In this document: positions 1 to 12,243 of the stretch, piece after piece
Layout: the number at the start of each line of letters is the position of its first letter
Numbering within the stretch: position 1 is the stretch's first letter
Assembly: GCA_018105865.1 (NCBI GenBank)
Contig: CM030841.1
Span: 12,039,182 to 12,103,181, forward strand
Origin: Metaphire vulgaris
Lineage: Eukaryota > Annelida > Clitellata > Crassiclitellata > Megascolecidae
Length of the DNA stretch: 64,000 nucleotides
Direction: 5' to 3'
Notes under the pieces: generated by a model
Seen by the model: only the letters and a program-made list of their open reading frames with translations
Databases searched by the model: none
What the model was told of the DNA's origin: nothing
Program-made: the position numbers and the translations under genes

Positions 1-470
1 TTGGCTTTGATGCCTCAAATGAATGATTTTCAATTTAATTTCAATCGAGCACTGGACCCTATTCTCATTTTCAGTCCCTTACTCAATTGAGCATAGGGTC
101 CAGGGCTGGTCATTGCATACTATGCAAGCAGCGACGCATGTAGCCTGTGCCATTAACCCATTTACTGGCCATTTATTTGTAACGTAATGTAAAATGGACA
201 CACACATTAGTCACAGCCAGTAGAGGGGTTAATCTAGAGTAGTTTGCCATTGCTCTCTGGACACACGTGTTGCCTTCGCAGCTTAACGCTGCTAACAATT
301 TATCAGTCTGCGATGAACAGCATGGTTGGCCACTGTCATCACAATTTAATCCATGCCCGGAATGGTCACCCATCCAAGAATGAGCTGCTCTCGCCATTGC
401 TTAACTTCGGTGTTCTAATGGGAACCGGTCACACAGCACCAAGTGGGTCACATATAAGGCCATAGATTTT
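1..470 (-). repeat. Composite repeat with 5S rRNA-derived SINE head
   Basis: On the minus strand, 345-430 reads like the middle of a 5S rRNA gene: AAGTTAAGCAATGGCG matches the box A/IE region and CTTGGATGGGTGACC matches box C. Downstream (lower coordinates) comes a TTAA-flanked hairpin (153-232) and further unique-looking sequence. A diverged relative occurs at about 24170-24490 with the same order of parts. 5S-derived SINEs (SINE3 type) are a known class; this family assignment is inferred. Confidence 0.6.
153..232. mobile_element. TTAA-flanked 72-bp hairpin element (piggyBac-like ends)
   Basis: TTAA at 153-156 and 229-232 flank 72 bp with inverted ends (CCCATTTACTGGC left; GCCAGTAGAGGGG right). 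TTAA duplication with CCC...GGG ends is the piggyBac pattern. Confidence 0.5.
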
Positions 471-592
471 TTTAATCAACATGAAGTCAACTGACAACAT
501 GTGTAGGTAAAATTCCACAAATGGATGCATCATTGCTTTGAAATCATCTGTAGTGATTGATTTAAGCACTATGTTTGTTTTTTTTCTGTTAG

Positions 593-3500
593 GCATTGGA
601 GTGGTGTTGGGATCTTGGTGTCACCGAAGTAACGATTTATGCATTTAGTATCGAGAACTTCAAAAGGTCGCAGGAAGAAGTGGATTGCTTGATGGAATTG
701 ATGAGGAAAAAGTTTGCACAACTTATGGAAGAAAAGTGAGTGTTCGGAAAACATTCTATGTTTTGGTACATGTCATTTGCCAAAACTTTGAAGCCATATT
801 CTTATGCTAGCCATCTGTTTGTTATGTGATTTAGTTATGGTAGACCTTTAAACACTGTTGTTCATTAGCAGAATGTTAATGGTTTGGAAGTTGTTTATGC
901 TTGCACTTCTGTAAGTGTGAAGATTTTGAGTGATTTTTGGGCTAGTTTTCTTTAAAAGGTCATTGCTATCGTTGATTGTTTTCAGGGAGTTGATTGAAAA
1001 GTATAGCGTCTGTTTTCGAGTTCTTGGTGATTGGAACCTTTTGCCTCTCGATATTCAGCAGATGATTGCAAAGAGCGTTGCTATGACGAGAAATAATAAC
1101 AGGTACAATGTTGTCGAGAACTGTCAGAGGAAAATTTCGGTTGATCGGTTAGATTGGAGACTTGTAGGCTGTGAATAGAAAAGAGTTAAATTCATAAAAA
1201 AATTTACAGGATCTTGATAGTTCTTTTAGGTTTAAATTATTGCATAAAAATGTGAGCGTCCATGGCTTTGAAATTTCTGATTAATCACTATGTTGATGGA
1301 TTGACTTAGAGGCACATTGTTGGTTTATAGCAAAGCAGCCTGAATTAGTTTTAACGATGGTTGTATGACTGCATGGTATGATTTCACTTACTCTGCCCTA
1401 AACATATTTAAGCTTTTAGGGTACTGTGATTGCACCAAAGGTACTGCTTTACTCCTAGTGTACCGTGATTACACTTAGCTATTGTTGCATACTGTCTTCA
1501 GGTTTGACAAGTGAATTATTTCTGGAGAAATAACAGATAGCATACAAGTCATTTCTTTTATGGTCATTTACCAATAAAGAAATTATATTCTCTCACTTGA
1601 GTTTGATCATATTATCTAAATTATGAAACACTGGTTCATTACTGTAGAGAAAAGGCTAGATTTTCCGGAAAACTTTTTGCAAGCATTTAACCAAAACTGG
1701 ATTGTTTGATAGACTTACATAAGGCCAGAAAGTATCCTGTAGGTTAACAGTGATAAGGCCAAGGATTTTCACAAGGACACGGACAAACTGAATGACAAAG
1801 GCATGAATCTTGACTTTTAGGTTAGGACTAGTACAGAAATCACTGTTAAGCTTGTGTATCTGTGTTGTTTCAGGGCATTTCTAAATATCTGCATCTCGTA
1901 CACCTCACAAGATGAAATCTGCTATGCAATGAGGAACCTCGCAGAAGGGGTTTCTCTGGGTATTATTGACGAAAGGTCTTTACTCGCCATTTATGAAATT
2001 TCTTTGCCAGCATTCATTTTACGATGCATTTTCTGTGACAGTGTTGCCTGAATGGTAACGTTTGGACAGAATTCTTCAACAGTTTACTATTGTACTACTT
2101 TAGAATGCGCCATACAAATTCAAAAGGTCTTATTTGCTTACTCATATATTTAGCAAGAGACTGGTGTAAAAACTTCTTTCTGGCTTTGGTTTTTGTCAAT
2201 TTTGCCGCTTCTTGTTTTGTAAGAATATTGGTAGAAATTTTATTTGAATCTACAGTTTCAAATGATTTGTGGTATGAGATGTAACTGTTTATAATGTTCC
2301 AATATTCTTTTGTGCTCTTCTAAAATGATGCAGAAATTTTAAACCTTGCATGTGCATCAGTTTTTTTAAAATAAAACTGTAATAATGTCAAATGTGTCTC
2401 TGCTTCCAGCGATATTTCTGAGTCCCTACTTGAGAAGTGCTTATATACGAAGAAGTCGGTGCCACCCGATCTCTTGATTCGAACTTCGGGGGAAGTACGA
2501 CTCAGTGATTTTCTTTTGTGGCAGGTAAACGTTTCAAGGCAATCAATTGGAATTCCTAAGTTTATTAATTTGTTCATTGTTTGCTACTGCCGATACTCTA
2601 CATTCCCGTCTTTCTGAAGTTTGTCAATAATTTTTGTTGTATTAGATTAAAAACCATGAACTTTGAACATTATTGCAGACTGTATTACAACTTATAGCTG
2701 TTCACATTGCGTTATAGTCTATCCCATCTCTGTGAAAGTTTCTCATATGTTTTGCAAGAACCTCATGATTGGCTTAGACCTAAATAGGAGCTTCAACCCA
2801 TCTGTGTCTCATGACCATGCTAATACAATGATTTCCATTGCAGGGGGAAATTTGGGGGGAAAGCCCCAGGTGCTGTCCAGAGATGGGTTCCATACTCTAT
2901 GGTGTTGCCACTGCTTTCTACCTTTAGTTTTCTTTTTATGGTTCTCATTCATAAAGAGGGTAGTTGAAGCTGCTATTTTGAATGTCTGAATCTTCTCTGT
3001 GTTCTCTGTTACTAATTTAGTTATATTTTTGTGAATTTTCATTCTTTTCGATTGTTTTACTTGCAACAGAGCAGCTATTCGGTGTTGTCCTTTGTCAGAG
3101 TACTGTGGCCAGAATTCAGCCGGTGGCATTTATATTCTGCAGTTATATTTTACCAACGGAACTACAATGCAGTTCAGGTTGGCTCAAGTTAATTTTATTT
3201 ACCAATTGAACAACAATATAACTGTCATCAACTGAGCTTCTTCAGCCAAAAGAACATTAATGTCTGACAGTGACGAGCAATACAGACTTATGGCAGGTAC
3301 TGTAGGATATCTTGACTCGACTCGCATGCTTTGCAGTCAACATCACTGGTGCATATGTGTAGGACATAATACATAGATGTCATGTGTGTGTGTTGCATAG
3401 TTGGTCTTTTATTTATTTTGCAGAAGGCTCGAAGTAGTATGCCTACAGATCAGTTGCAGCGGACACTGATTGTCAGCTTGTTCAGGAGCTGTCAGAACAG

Positions 3501-3680
3501 ACGACAGCGAACGAACCGGGCGTTGGGAAAAGCCACAACTGGCAGGAACTGCAAGCACAACGGCAAGAAAGGATAGGAAAATTTCTTTTATACTTAGAGC
3601 AGAAGGACGACGATCGAATAGACAGGCTATTGCAGTCCCAAGACAATCGTGACGAAGCGACGGCATACAATCAACAATGA
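593..3680 (+). CDS. DHDDS: Dehydrodolichyl diphosphate synthase catalytic subunit, 3' exons (5' end outside window)
   Basis: This is the cis-prenyltransferase subunit that, with NUS1/NgBR, extends farnesyl-PP to dehydrodolichyl-PP on the ER for protein glycosylation. Exons read from consensus splice sites are 593-735, 986-1102, 1874-1975, 2410-2524, 3070-3177 and a last exon from 3424; phases agree across every junction up to the last exon. The chain reads ...[84 protein letters not shown] and [12 protein letters not shown], closely matching known DHDDS and including the [11 protein letters not shown] substrate-binding segment. The N-terminal part with the catalytic Asp (MDGNRRYA region) is not in the window, so the gene is partial. 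The conserved C-terminal helix ([21 protein letters not shown]) lies in a different frame from the start of the last exon: the frame entered at 3424 stops at 3576, the helix frame at 3678-3680. An alternative acceptor or a single-base difference could explain this. Confidence 0.93.
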
Positions 3681-3928
3681 CAGGCTTTGAAATTTTACCC
3701 CGGACTGCGTTCTGCGAGGAAGATTTTCTACCGCTTGTATTATAGGAGCTTGTTGGTCAGAAGCTTGCGGCATCTTCATTCCAACAATTCCGATGCTGCT
3801 GCCGTTGAAAGGTGCAATGCTTGCAAATAGCCCATCTCTGTGCTGTTATACGCGACGTTTGAACTACGATGCTGGCGTATTTAGCCAATCTCAAAGAGTT
3901 AAATATGTAATTTTATAAGGTGTACCGT

Positions 3929-3934
3929 AATAAA
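3929..3934 (+). promoter_or_regulatory. Candidate polyadenylation signal of DHDDS
   Basis: A canonical AATAAA lies about 250 bp after the stop at 3680, with no other gene in between. Assignment to DHDDS is by position only. Confidence 0.5.
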
Positions 3935-4603
3935 GACCCAAGTTGTTGTTCATTTACAATTGAGTTTACGAAGAACCTTAACTGCTGTAACCATCATTTC
4001 TCACATTTTCTCCAGTCTAATAGAAATAACTTAATTTGCCAAAAGGTAACACAACTCTTATGTCTACAGATAATCCATTTTCATTTGAAACTACTTGACA
4101 ACCAACACCAAAAATTAAAAGCCTATGAGCTTTGACAAGGAAAAACTCGCACTATAATACAAAAATACCAAGTGAAGATTGCATTACATTTCAAAGTACG
4201 GTTTAAAATTAACACATAAAAACTGGCATTAAATAGCTAAAGACAGGCCGTCAAGAGTAATTCTGGACCCCTAATTTTTTTTAGAAAGTTTGTGAAATGT
4301 TTGTAATGTCTTCAAAAAGTTCAGCAATGTTCTGAAAATATACAAAACAAGCGTGAAAAAGTGGTAATGACCTTTTATTGCTTGTCGGAATTTTCAAGAT
4401 ATTAAATGACATTGGGGGGCTGCCCGAGACCTTCAGTCCCAAACCCCCCTCCCCCCAATTTGCCCACAGCATTCATAATAATAAATACTGCATTAGATGA
4501 CTTTATTGTGGACCAGCCCCCTTCAGATAGCCAGGTCTCAGGGCATTTGCCCCACTCTTGGCGGGCCTAGTTATATAGATCAAGAAATAGGGATGTACAA
4601 GAT

Positions 4604-4653
4604 ATGTGGTGCATTATAGCTTGTAAAAATGTGGTGCATTATAGCTTGTAAAA
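4604..4653. repeat. Perfect 25-bp tandem duplication
   Basis: The unit beginning ATGTGGTGCATTATAGC occurs twice in a row with no difference. Confidence 0.9.
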
Positions 4654-5169
4654 ATTAAAACATTTACATTACTAAACTAACGCTTGGATGGTAAAGTTTT
4701 AAGCAACATATTTTTTCAAGTAGTAGCAGGAATATACACTGTAGAAGTGTTTTTGATTGCATTGACCTCTTGTAATTCCAGCCAGGTCAAAACCAGAAGT
4801 GATATTTTAAAGCATGTAACATGCACATCAATACATCAGCAGTCCCTGAGAAAACAACATTGCAAAAGGTTTAAAATGTAGTGGAAATAATATTCAAGTG
4901 TCTGCCAGTCTAAGTACTGAAAGTTCATAACAGAGCTACACTTGTCCATAACTCAAACTATAAAAACAAGTTACTGTATAGATTATGTCCTCCATCAAAT
5001 ATCACATCTTTCGATAGTATCTTAACAATAAGTAACGATAATTACAGTATACTGCTACACCGATCTACATGTAATTAAATGCCAGACATGTAAACCATGT
5101 CTAAAAATTGGCAACCATAGTAACTACCTCAAACTCATCAAACAACTTTATTGACTGCACACTCAAAGG

Positions 5170-5311
5170 CAGTGTTTATTCTAGCCACCTTGACATTGGG
5201 GGGAGTTTTACATGTTTGGGGGATATGGTTTGTCTGCCCAAAAACCTTGACGCAACATATAGAATTTTTTTTTTTTGGGAATCCTCCAAAACAGGCCTAG
5301 AATAAACACTG
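5170..5311. mobile_element. hAT-like MITE, 142 bp, perfect 8-bp TSD
   Basis: The ends are perfect 15-bp inverted repeats (CAGTGTTTATTCTAG). CTCAAAGG is repeated exactly at 5162-5169 and 5312-5319. It lies in the region downstream of BCL2L13. Confidence 0.9.
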
Positions 5312-6357
5312 CTCAAAGGTATAAAGTCTCGGTGATCGAAAAATTAACAATAACAAGAAGCTTGCTTAAGTTTATAAAATAGTGCTTATAAAACTTCAGT
5401 GCTGTATCAAACCAGGCTGCTGTCAATAATTGCTCATTAGTTACAGCAACAACTTTGCACCATTTACAGGATTTTAGCACTGTGACATTACTATTAACAT
5501 AGTTCTGCAGTAATAAAAAAAATGCGACACAACACAATGAAGTGCAAAAATAATGCCTAAACATGGCTACTATAAACATAATGATGCAGACTAATTTGAT
5601 AGCAATAACAATGAATTTAGCGTGCCTGGACCAGTCCTTTGTTCTTGGCTGGGATGCAGCCTATAAGAAAAGGCTGGGAAATACTAGTCATTTATTAAGT
5701 TTAACTGATTGCTGTGCTGTTTTAAAAAGCATATTTAAATAGTTGTCTACAACTTTTAACAATAACCCGTGCATGTGCAAGCATGTATTGAATATGCTAC
5801 TGAAAATTATACTGTAATTGAAAGGTCACATCAAAAGATGATAATCAACAATCAGTTAAATTTACCAGCTTAAACAGAGCACAAGGTAACATGGAAAACA
5901 AAGAAAGAACTAAAATTTCAACAATCAACTAGAAAATTTAATAATTTTGCAGAATCTTAACAGAGTAAAGGCACAGCACAGTATGGTTAAGGCTAATTAG
6001 AAAATGCAAGCTTCAAGTCAACAAAGAGACTTGATCAAGAGGCACACACAAATATATACAATTGGCAAATGATATGAAATAAGATAGAAAACATTAAAAA
6101 AACACTCAGAGGAATAAAATGGAACACAACACACTGTTAGATTATCCAACCACCTGTTAAAATGCCTCAAGTCTCGAAAAGTTTCAAGCATGTTTGCAAA
6201 GCAAGTTGCATTTGCATAAGTAAGATATGAAACATTTGGACCACAAAGCAGGGTACAAGGTACATAAGAAAACGGAAGAATTAAAGCCCCAAAAAGTTCG
6301 CCGTAATGCGTTTCAACTCGTGAGTAACATTGCTGAAGCGCTGCTTAAAATTCGAAC

Positions 6358-8851
6358 CTATGATGCCCGACGAATTTGACGGTAAAAGATCCAGGATGTG
6401 AAAAGCACTATCGCTGCAAAACCTGCAACCACACCAGACTGGGTCCAAGCGACTGCACGATGTGCTGACTCCATTTCGTCCATGTACTGTTGGCTATTCT
6501 GCCTGAGAATTCGTACCTCGCGCTGAATATTCGGACCGTCCGGCACGACCGTTTCAGACGGAGTCGAGGTCATGCCTGGAGAGGAAAGCAGCAAATCACC
6601 CGGAAAACCCGGATCAGCGTCAGGCGAAAGGTACACAGCACTTTTTTCCAACAATGGAGAGCCGGCAGCACCGTTGGTGCGAGGGCACAACAGGCGAAGC
6701 GGTTTTGAATTTGCTTTGGAATCCACGAAATCGAGCAGCGGACTTTCCTCGGGTATAGTCCTCTCAGATGGTCTCGCATCATTTGGTGCAGAATTGCCAT
6801 TAATTGCAGGTGATATCCTCTTGTTCACTGAGTTTGAGTCGAATCCCTGAAGCAGCCTGTAGTCGACGTCAAACGGAGTGAAGACCGTTTCAGTTTCGAT
6901 GGCCGTGTCGTCATTTATCGAGCTCTGTGAAACAGAAATGTTCTTCCTCAGACTCAGAATTCAAGCATCATCCATAGTCAATTTATTCAGGAATCGAGGC
7001 AGAAAAAAGTTCCTAATGCAGCCACTCACAATCTTCACAGATTGAATACACATCAACACAGTCTATGCTGCTTAAGCATAACAACTATAATTATTTCAAT
7101 AACAACAGCAGCATTCATATTGTAACACATCTATTTAAAAGAATACTTGCAAATATTACAAAACAACATGAATTCTATTGAAACTATAATAGCATGTTGA
7201 TATACCAGTATGTTTCTCTGAAACTGCAAAACTCAGAAAATATGTGTGTCTTTATTTGATAACATGGAGGCAAACTGACTGCCAATTTCTGAATGAGCAA
7301 CATGATCAACAGAGAATATGTAAAATGGCCAATAGACTAGATGAGTGGTTAGACTAGGGGTACAAAAATGGATGACTAAGTGGAATTCAGTGCACTGATG
7401 TTTGATAGTAACAAATTTCACAATATTTGCAAAAGTTCTAAAAATTGGGGATTTTCTCAAACTTGCAGGTTGGACTCCTCTAACCCGTCAGTCCGATTAC
7501 ATGTAGGTTTGAAGATGTTATTAAATTTCATGATTCATTTACCATGTTTATGCTTTTAAAAATCGAAAGTGTTTCTTCCTTCAATTTACTTTTAAAAAAA
7601 TTTAATTTTTGAAAAATGTCTGACATGAAAAGTTTGGGAACCACTCAAACCCCTGGTTATAAAATGCCGAAAACAAAATATTTTAAATGTTTTAATTTTT
7701 GGCAAGGACTCTTTTCAAACCTTGGCAATAAAAAACAGTGAGGTGATAAGGACTTTTTTTTGATTGTCAGGAAAAACAAGACGTTTTTTTGATTGTCAAG
7801 ATTTTTCCAAAGTTGGTCACGGTCAAAACCAAATCCAAATTTAATTCTAGTCAACTCAAAACCAAACCCCCCTTCTGTAAATTGTGGCTATGCCACTGAC
7901 TGTAATAAACCTTTCAAAAGAAAGTGGCCAGAGCCAAAACTAGTGGGAAATGCCACAGCTATGAATTCTAGCAATTATAAAGACTCAAAAATTAAATACA
8001 ATTTCACAGTAATAAAATCATTGCTGAGAAAATATATATACCTAATTAGGAACAAAATCCATGTCAGCTCAAAAGCAACATCGCTTATGACATTCAAACC
8101 AAGAAATAAAAAAATAGAAAGCATAAGTTGGACACAAGATATCTACCTACCCAACCGCCACTGCTGACTATGAAGTCAGCCGCCTGGTCTTCGACCAACA
8201 TGGCCGTCAGTTCTGCCATGTGGCTAATCCCACTGTAGCCTTGCCTAAGCAGTTCATAGATCAACTGCTGTCCCAGGAGCATCACAAGAGTTACCTGGTC
8301 AATGACAAAAAATTTTTGCAAGGCACGTCCACAAAAATGCATCGACTCCTAAACGATGCAACATGAAATGAATAACCCTGAATAAATAGCCATTCTATAC
8401 TCTTCAGCTTGAAGGGAATATCAGATACTGACGAGAATATGCTGTGATTGCCATCAGCTTTCCGCACTACATTGCATCAGTCAGTGGCTACAATTCAATA
8501 ATTCCAAAGGCTTGAGATCAATGCCCGTACAACCCCGACCTACCCTCGTCCAGCCGTTCTGCGTCTCGTGGAGAAGCAGAGATGTAGCGTGCTGCAGCGA
8601 CCTGTAATTCACCGATCGGTCTGGTGCCCCGCCGAGCAGACCTTGAACTACGAAACTGAGCTGCGAGCCGTACTCGTCCTGGATGCGGTCACCCAAAGCA
8701 CGCAGACTGTCGGCCACTTCGCTCTCTGGCGATCTTGCATCATTTATGACAGTTCCATCATCCTCACCATTCTTGATAGAATCCACTTCATCAGAATTAC
8801 CTTAATATGCCAGCAGAAGACACCAAACAGTCAATCTATTCGCTACCAAAC

Positions 8852-8898
<47 letters not shown>

Positions 8899-8910
8899 AC
8901 AATAATCAAC

Positions 8911-8950
<40 letters not shown>

Positions 8951-10493
8951 GTAATAATAATAAACATAATACAATCATTTAAAACTGAATGACATCGACC
9001 GTAAAATCTCGAGTATAGTGCGCACTTTTAAGCTCAGAATTATCCATAAAGTTAGGGGTGCTCATAATATTTATATAATACTAAAATTAGATAAACTTTT
9101 TTCATTTTCCCCAAAGACTTAATTTTACCAGCATTTTCCTTAGAGCTTAGCATATCATTTGAATGGAAAAAGCAGGTGGCATCAATGAGGGAGAGGAATG
9201 GGAGAGGAATGGAGAGTTTGCAGAGAGGGTGGGAGCTGAGAGTACAACAAGATGGAATCATATTAATCACTTTATTCACAGTTTAGTTTGTTGTTGGTAC
9301 ACTGTCTGCTGTCAGAGGGACAGGGACAGAAATAACATAATCAAAGTATGCATATTTTTTCAATTTTATCATTACAATATGAACAATTAAAACATGACTG
9401 AACCTGCTTTGTAGTTTCTTTCAAGTTGCTCAAATGCAATAGACAGTTCTCTCTTCAGAGGTATGGTGATTGACGGCAGAGCATTTGCCTTTATAAGATT
9501 TTCCATGTTAACCTCAGTGATATCTACGTAAGTGCTGCACCTTCGGGTCGAGCCCGACATACTGCTGTTCTGTCGTTCAACTGACGACGATCTTACCAGA
9601 AACGAAGCCCCTGAAGAAAAATTTTGAGCAGGAGTCATTGGTGCCGGGACATCTCGATCGTGACTTGATCTTCCGGCCAAAATGCCATCTTCGGCAGACA
9701 TTTCAGAAGTAAGATTGAGCTCCTGGTCCTCGTCGATCTGCGTCAGCATTTCTCGCGAAGACGTCAGTCCGGACGAAGACAGCAGCGTTGTCGGTCTTCT
9801 CAGAAAGAACGGCCTGCTTCCCAATCCTCCGACCCCGGCAGAATGCGGCTGAACATGACCCGACGACTTGCCTAACGGCATATCGGACAAATTCGGCGAC
9901 AAACTGAACGGCTGCAGCGAAAGTCGTCGACAGATGTCCGCCTCTTCGGATGCGGTGATCGCCTCTCCGAGAACCTTGACTCGGTTCCTTTTCTGGATGA
10001 TGGTAATAGGAGTGGGCAACGTTTCGTCGTTCCCTAAATTGCTGGAACTAAGACCCTGTGGGCCGGCCAGCTGCTTCAGTTCATTAAGAACAGCCTCGCG
10101 AGCAACCGCATGATCGAATCGATCGGACTTCTTTGAAAACTCTCTGATCTCTTTCGATCGGTTCATCGGTTGGTTTGGTGGGGACTCTGGTGGCAACAAC
10201 GGTGGCACTGGTTCCACTAGTTTGACCTTATTTACAACTTCATCGCACACCATCCTCAGCTGCATCTGCTGCACTTCAGACTCGCCCAGTCGATCAATAA
10301 GTGACAACGCGGGTAAGGTTTCTAGCGCGTCGGTCAGAGGTGACAGAGGCTTGCTGCCCAACAGCTGCTCGTTCTGAGAACCCTCCAAGTCATCGTCAGT
10401 TGGCGATGGAGTCGTGGGAACAAGACCCAGGAAGTTGTAGACAACCAATCGCGTCTGATATGAAAACTCTTCCGAACTGTCAGAAGTTGACAT
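6358..10493 (-). CDS. BCL2L13: Bcl-2-like protein 13 (Bcl-rambo) homologue
   Basis: This is a mitochondrial outer-membrane Bcl-2 family protein; in vertebrates BCL2L13 promotes apoptosis and acts as a mitophagy receptor. Coding exons are 9404-10493, 8544-8800, 8151-8294 and 6358-6924; phases agree and total 2058 nt (685 residues plus stop). Residues 1-25 (EFSYQTRLVVYNFLGLV) match helix 1 of Bcl-rambo. A long Ser/Pro-rich segment follows to about 340, then ITIPLKRELSIAFEQL, a BH3-like motif (L396, G400, D401), BH1-like NGW (445-447), BH2-like FIVSSGGW (490-497) and a C-terminal anchor (about 662-678) ending YRQIRRAS. Human BCL2L13 has 485 residues; the extra length is mostly in exon 1. I chose the ATG at 10493 because it precedes the conserved helix and lies just after a likely acceptor (TTTATTAG near 10533), which implies a non-coding first exon upstream. 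A candidate LC3-interacting motif DVDYRLL is at 516-522. Confidence 0.93.
7650..7901. mobile_element. Right-hand fragment of an 11739-type MITE
   Basis: It ends GTGGCTATGCCACTG, like the 11739-11952 element, and contains two TTTTTTTGATTGTCA motifs. No left terminus was found. It lies in a BCL2L13 intron. Confidence 0.55.
8857..8965. repeat. (TA)n then (AAT)n microsatellite
   Basis: Adjoining dinucleotide and trinucleotide tracts in a BCL2L13 intron. Confidence 0.95.
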
Positions 10494-10713
10494 TATGACT
10501 CGTTCAAGTTGCAAGTCATTAGCACACTCACTAATAAAGATACACAATAACACAGACTTGTGAAATACTTGAGGTCACAACTGTCATTATTATCATATTA
10601 AATTATTTAAAATAATGAATTGATATAAAAATAGCATAAGAATAAGATACATCCAACCTCAAAATGCTATTAGCGCATTTGCTGCACTGCGAACTTGCGC
10701 TTTATAAATGTTC

Positions 10714-10722
<9 letters not shown>

Positions 10723-10785
<63 letters not shown>
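10723..10785. repeat. (AAT)n microsatellite
   Basis: About 20 uninterrupted units upstream of BCL2L13 coding exon 1. Confidence 0.95.
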
Positions 10786-11451
10786 TGTTAAACTGCATTC
10801 AGTATTCAGCCAATTCAAAATGCTCAAGCATTAAATCTCTTATATTTAGATATACCACCAAGAATGTATGAAATTTTACTTAAACACCCTCAAAAGTGTC
10901 ATAAATCCATTACTGGAAGTAAATAAAATGAAGTAGACATCAGATTGCTGCAAATTTAAATGTCTTCCTTCAAAATTAGCACAAAACTAATTTTGCTTGT
11001 ATGGACTAAATATCTCAATTCAGTCTTAAAAAACAAGCAACAAAGATTTCAATCCTTAATTTCAGACACATATTTCAAGAAACATTAGCAAATTGCTCCA
11101 CAGCAGTCTAAAACTGTACACATACCAGACCAGTAGCAGATGGGTCTGAAAATAACCGAACCTGTACCTAACCAAAGGAAAATTATTGCTCACATGTTAG
11201 CCACAACAGACCATTATGGCCACCATCCTGTCTTCCTTTATCCAAACCAGTTGCTTTTCTTTTTATCTACTCCATGTTCTCGACAGTCTCAGTATTTCAG
11301 CATGGCATTTACAACCTGTACTATTCTGCAGTCTACAACAGACAGCCTAACAGGAGCAACAAGAACTAGAGACAGCATCAAGCTGATAAGAGCAGCCAGA
11401 AACAGAGAAGAGTGTGAATCCATGGTTGCCGACATAGCAACACATGGCACA

Positions 11452-11519
11452 TGAAGAAGAAGAAGAAGAAGAAGAAGAAGAAGAAGAAGAAGAAGAAGAA
11501 GAAGAAGAAGAAGAAGAAG

Positions 11520-11550
<31 letters not shown>
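11452..11550. repeat. (GAA)n microsatellite
   Basis: A nearly pure tract of about 32 units. Confidence 0.95.
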
Positions 11551-11738
11551 CTAGAGTATACCATAACGGCCTCATGGGGATCATTTAGGCAAATCAACAA
11601 ATGTGCAAACAGGTGGCAAACTAATGTGTACATTCACCTGCCAACCATCACTCCCTCCAATTTTAAATCACATACAACTAAGAAAGCTGATGTCAGGAAA
11701 AAATTTCCAGTGATCATCACAGTGCAATTAACTTGGAG

Positions 11739-11952
11739 CAGTGGCACAGCCAGGATTTTTCAAGGGGGGGTTATGGTTCCCATGATTCACAACACGGAAA
11801 ACAATCCTGACAAGCAAAAAGTCGTCAACTATTTTTTGCTTGTAGGCACAGTATATGGGCGTGTACAACTATATTGATATACAATTTTAAAAAAATTGGT
11901 CAAACAGCCAAGGGGTTTTAACCCCCCAAACCCTCCCTTGGCTATGTCACTG
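11739..11952. mobile_element. hAT-like MITE, 214 bp
   Basis: The left end CAGTGGCACAGCC pairs with the right end GGCTATGTCACTG. Flanks ACTTGGAG and ACTTGCAA agree at 6 of 8 bases. It contains two inverted copies of the TTTTTTGCTTGTCA-type motif. Confidence 0.7.
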
Positions 11953-12040
11953 ACTTGCAACAGAATTCTGCATCAATTTCATAAACTAGAAAGAACAGAA
12001 GCAAATCATAGCAAACAGTGCAACTAATCTGTCATTATGC

Positions 12041-12121
12041 TTCAACCCTTTGGCCCTGTAATGACAATATTTTGGCTTAATAACATATTGATGATACAGA
12101 TTACTGGTCGAAAAAGGTTAA
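12041..12121. mobile_element. TTAA-type hairpin element, left TTAA mutated to TTCA
   Basis: Left TTCA then CCCTTTGGCC; right GAAAAAGG then TTAA at 12118-12121. The interior shares CAATATTTTGGCTT with the 26453 copy. Confidence 0.4.
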
Positions 12122-12243
12122 ATTTTACATTCCAGTGAACTACTTTGACCAAGTAGTAAATTTCTTTAAACTGAATGGCAAATCTATGAACCTTGTCACT
12201 TGAATGACTAAAACTATCACAAATGCTTAATATAATTAATCAG

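Larger units (their letters stand above)
3935..6357. other. Region between convergent DHDDS and BCL2L13 3' ends
   Basis: AT-rich with no coding signal. It holds the likely BCL2L13 3' UTR, the 25-bp tandem repeat and the MITE at 5170-5311. Confidence 0.6.

Noticed and set aside
11289..11633. Frames with long Leu or Phe runs
   Set aside because: They are translations of the GAA/CTT microsatellite.
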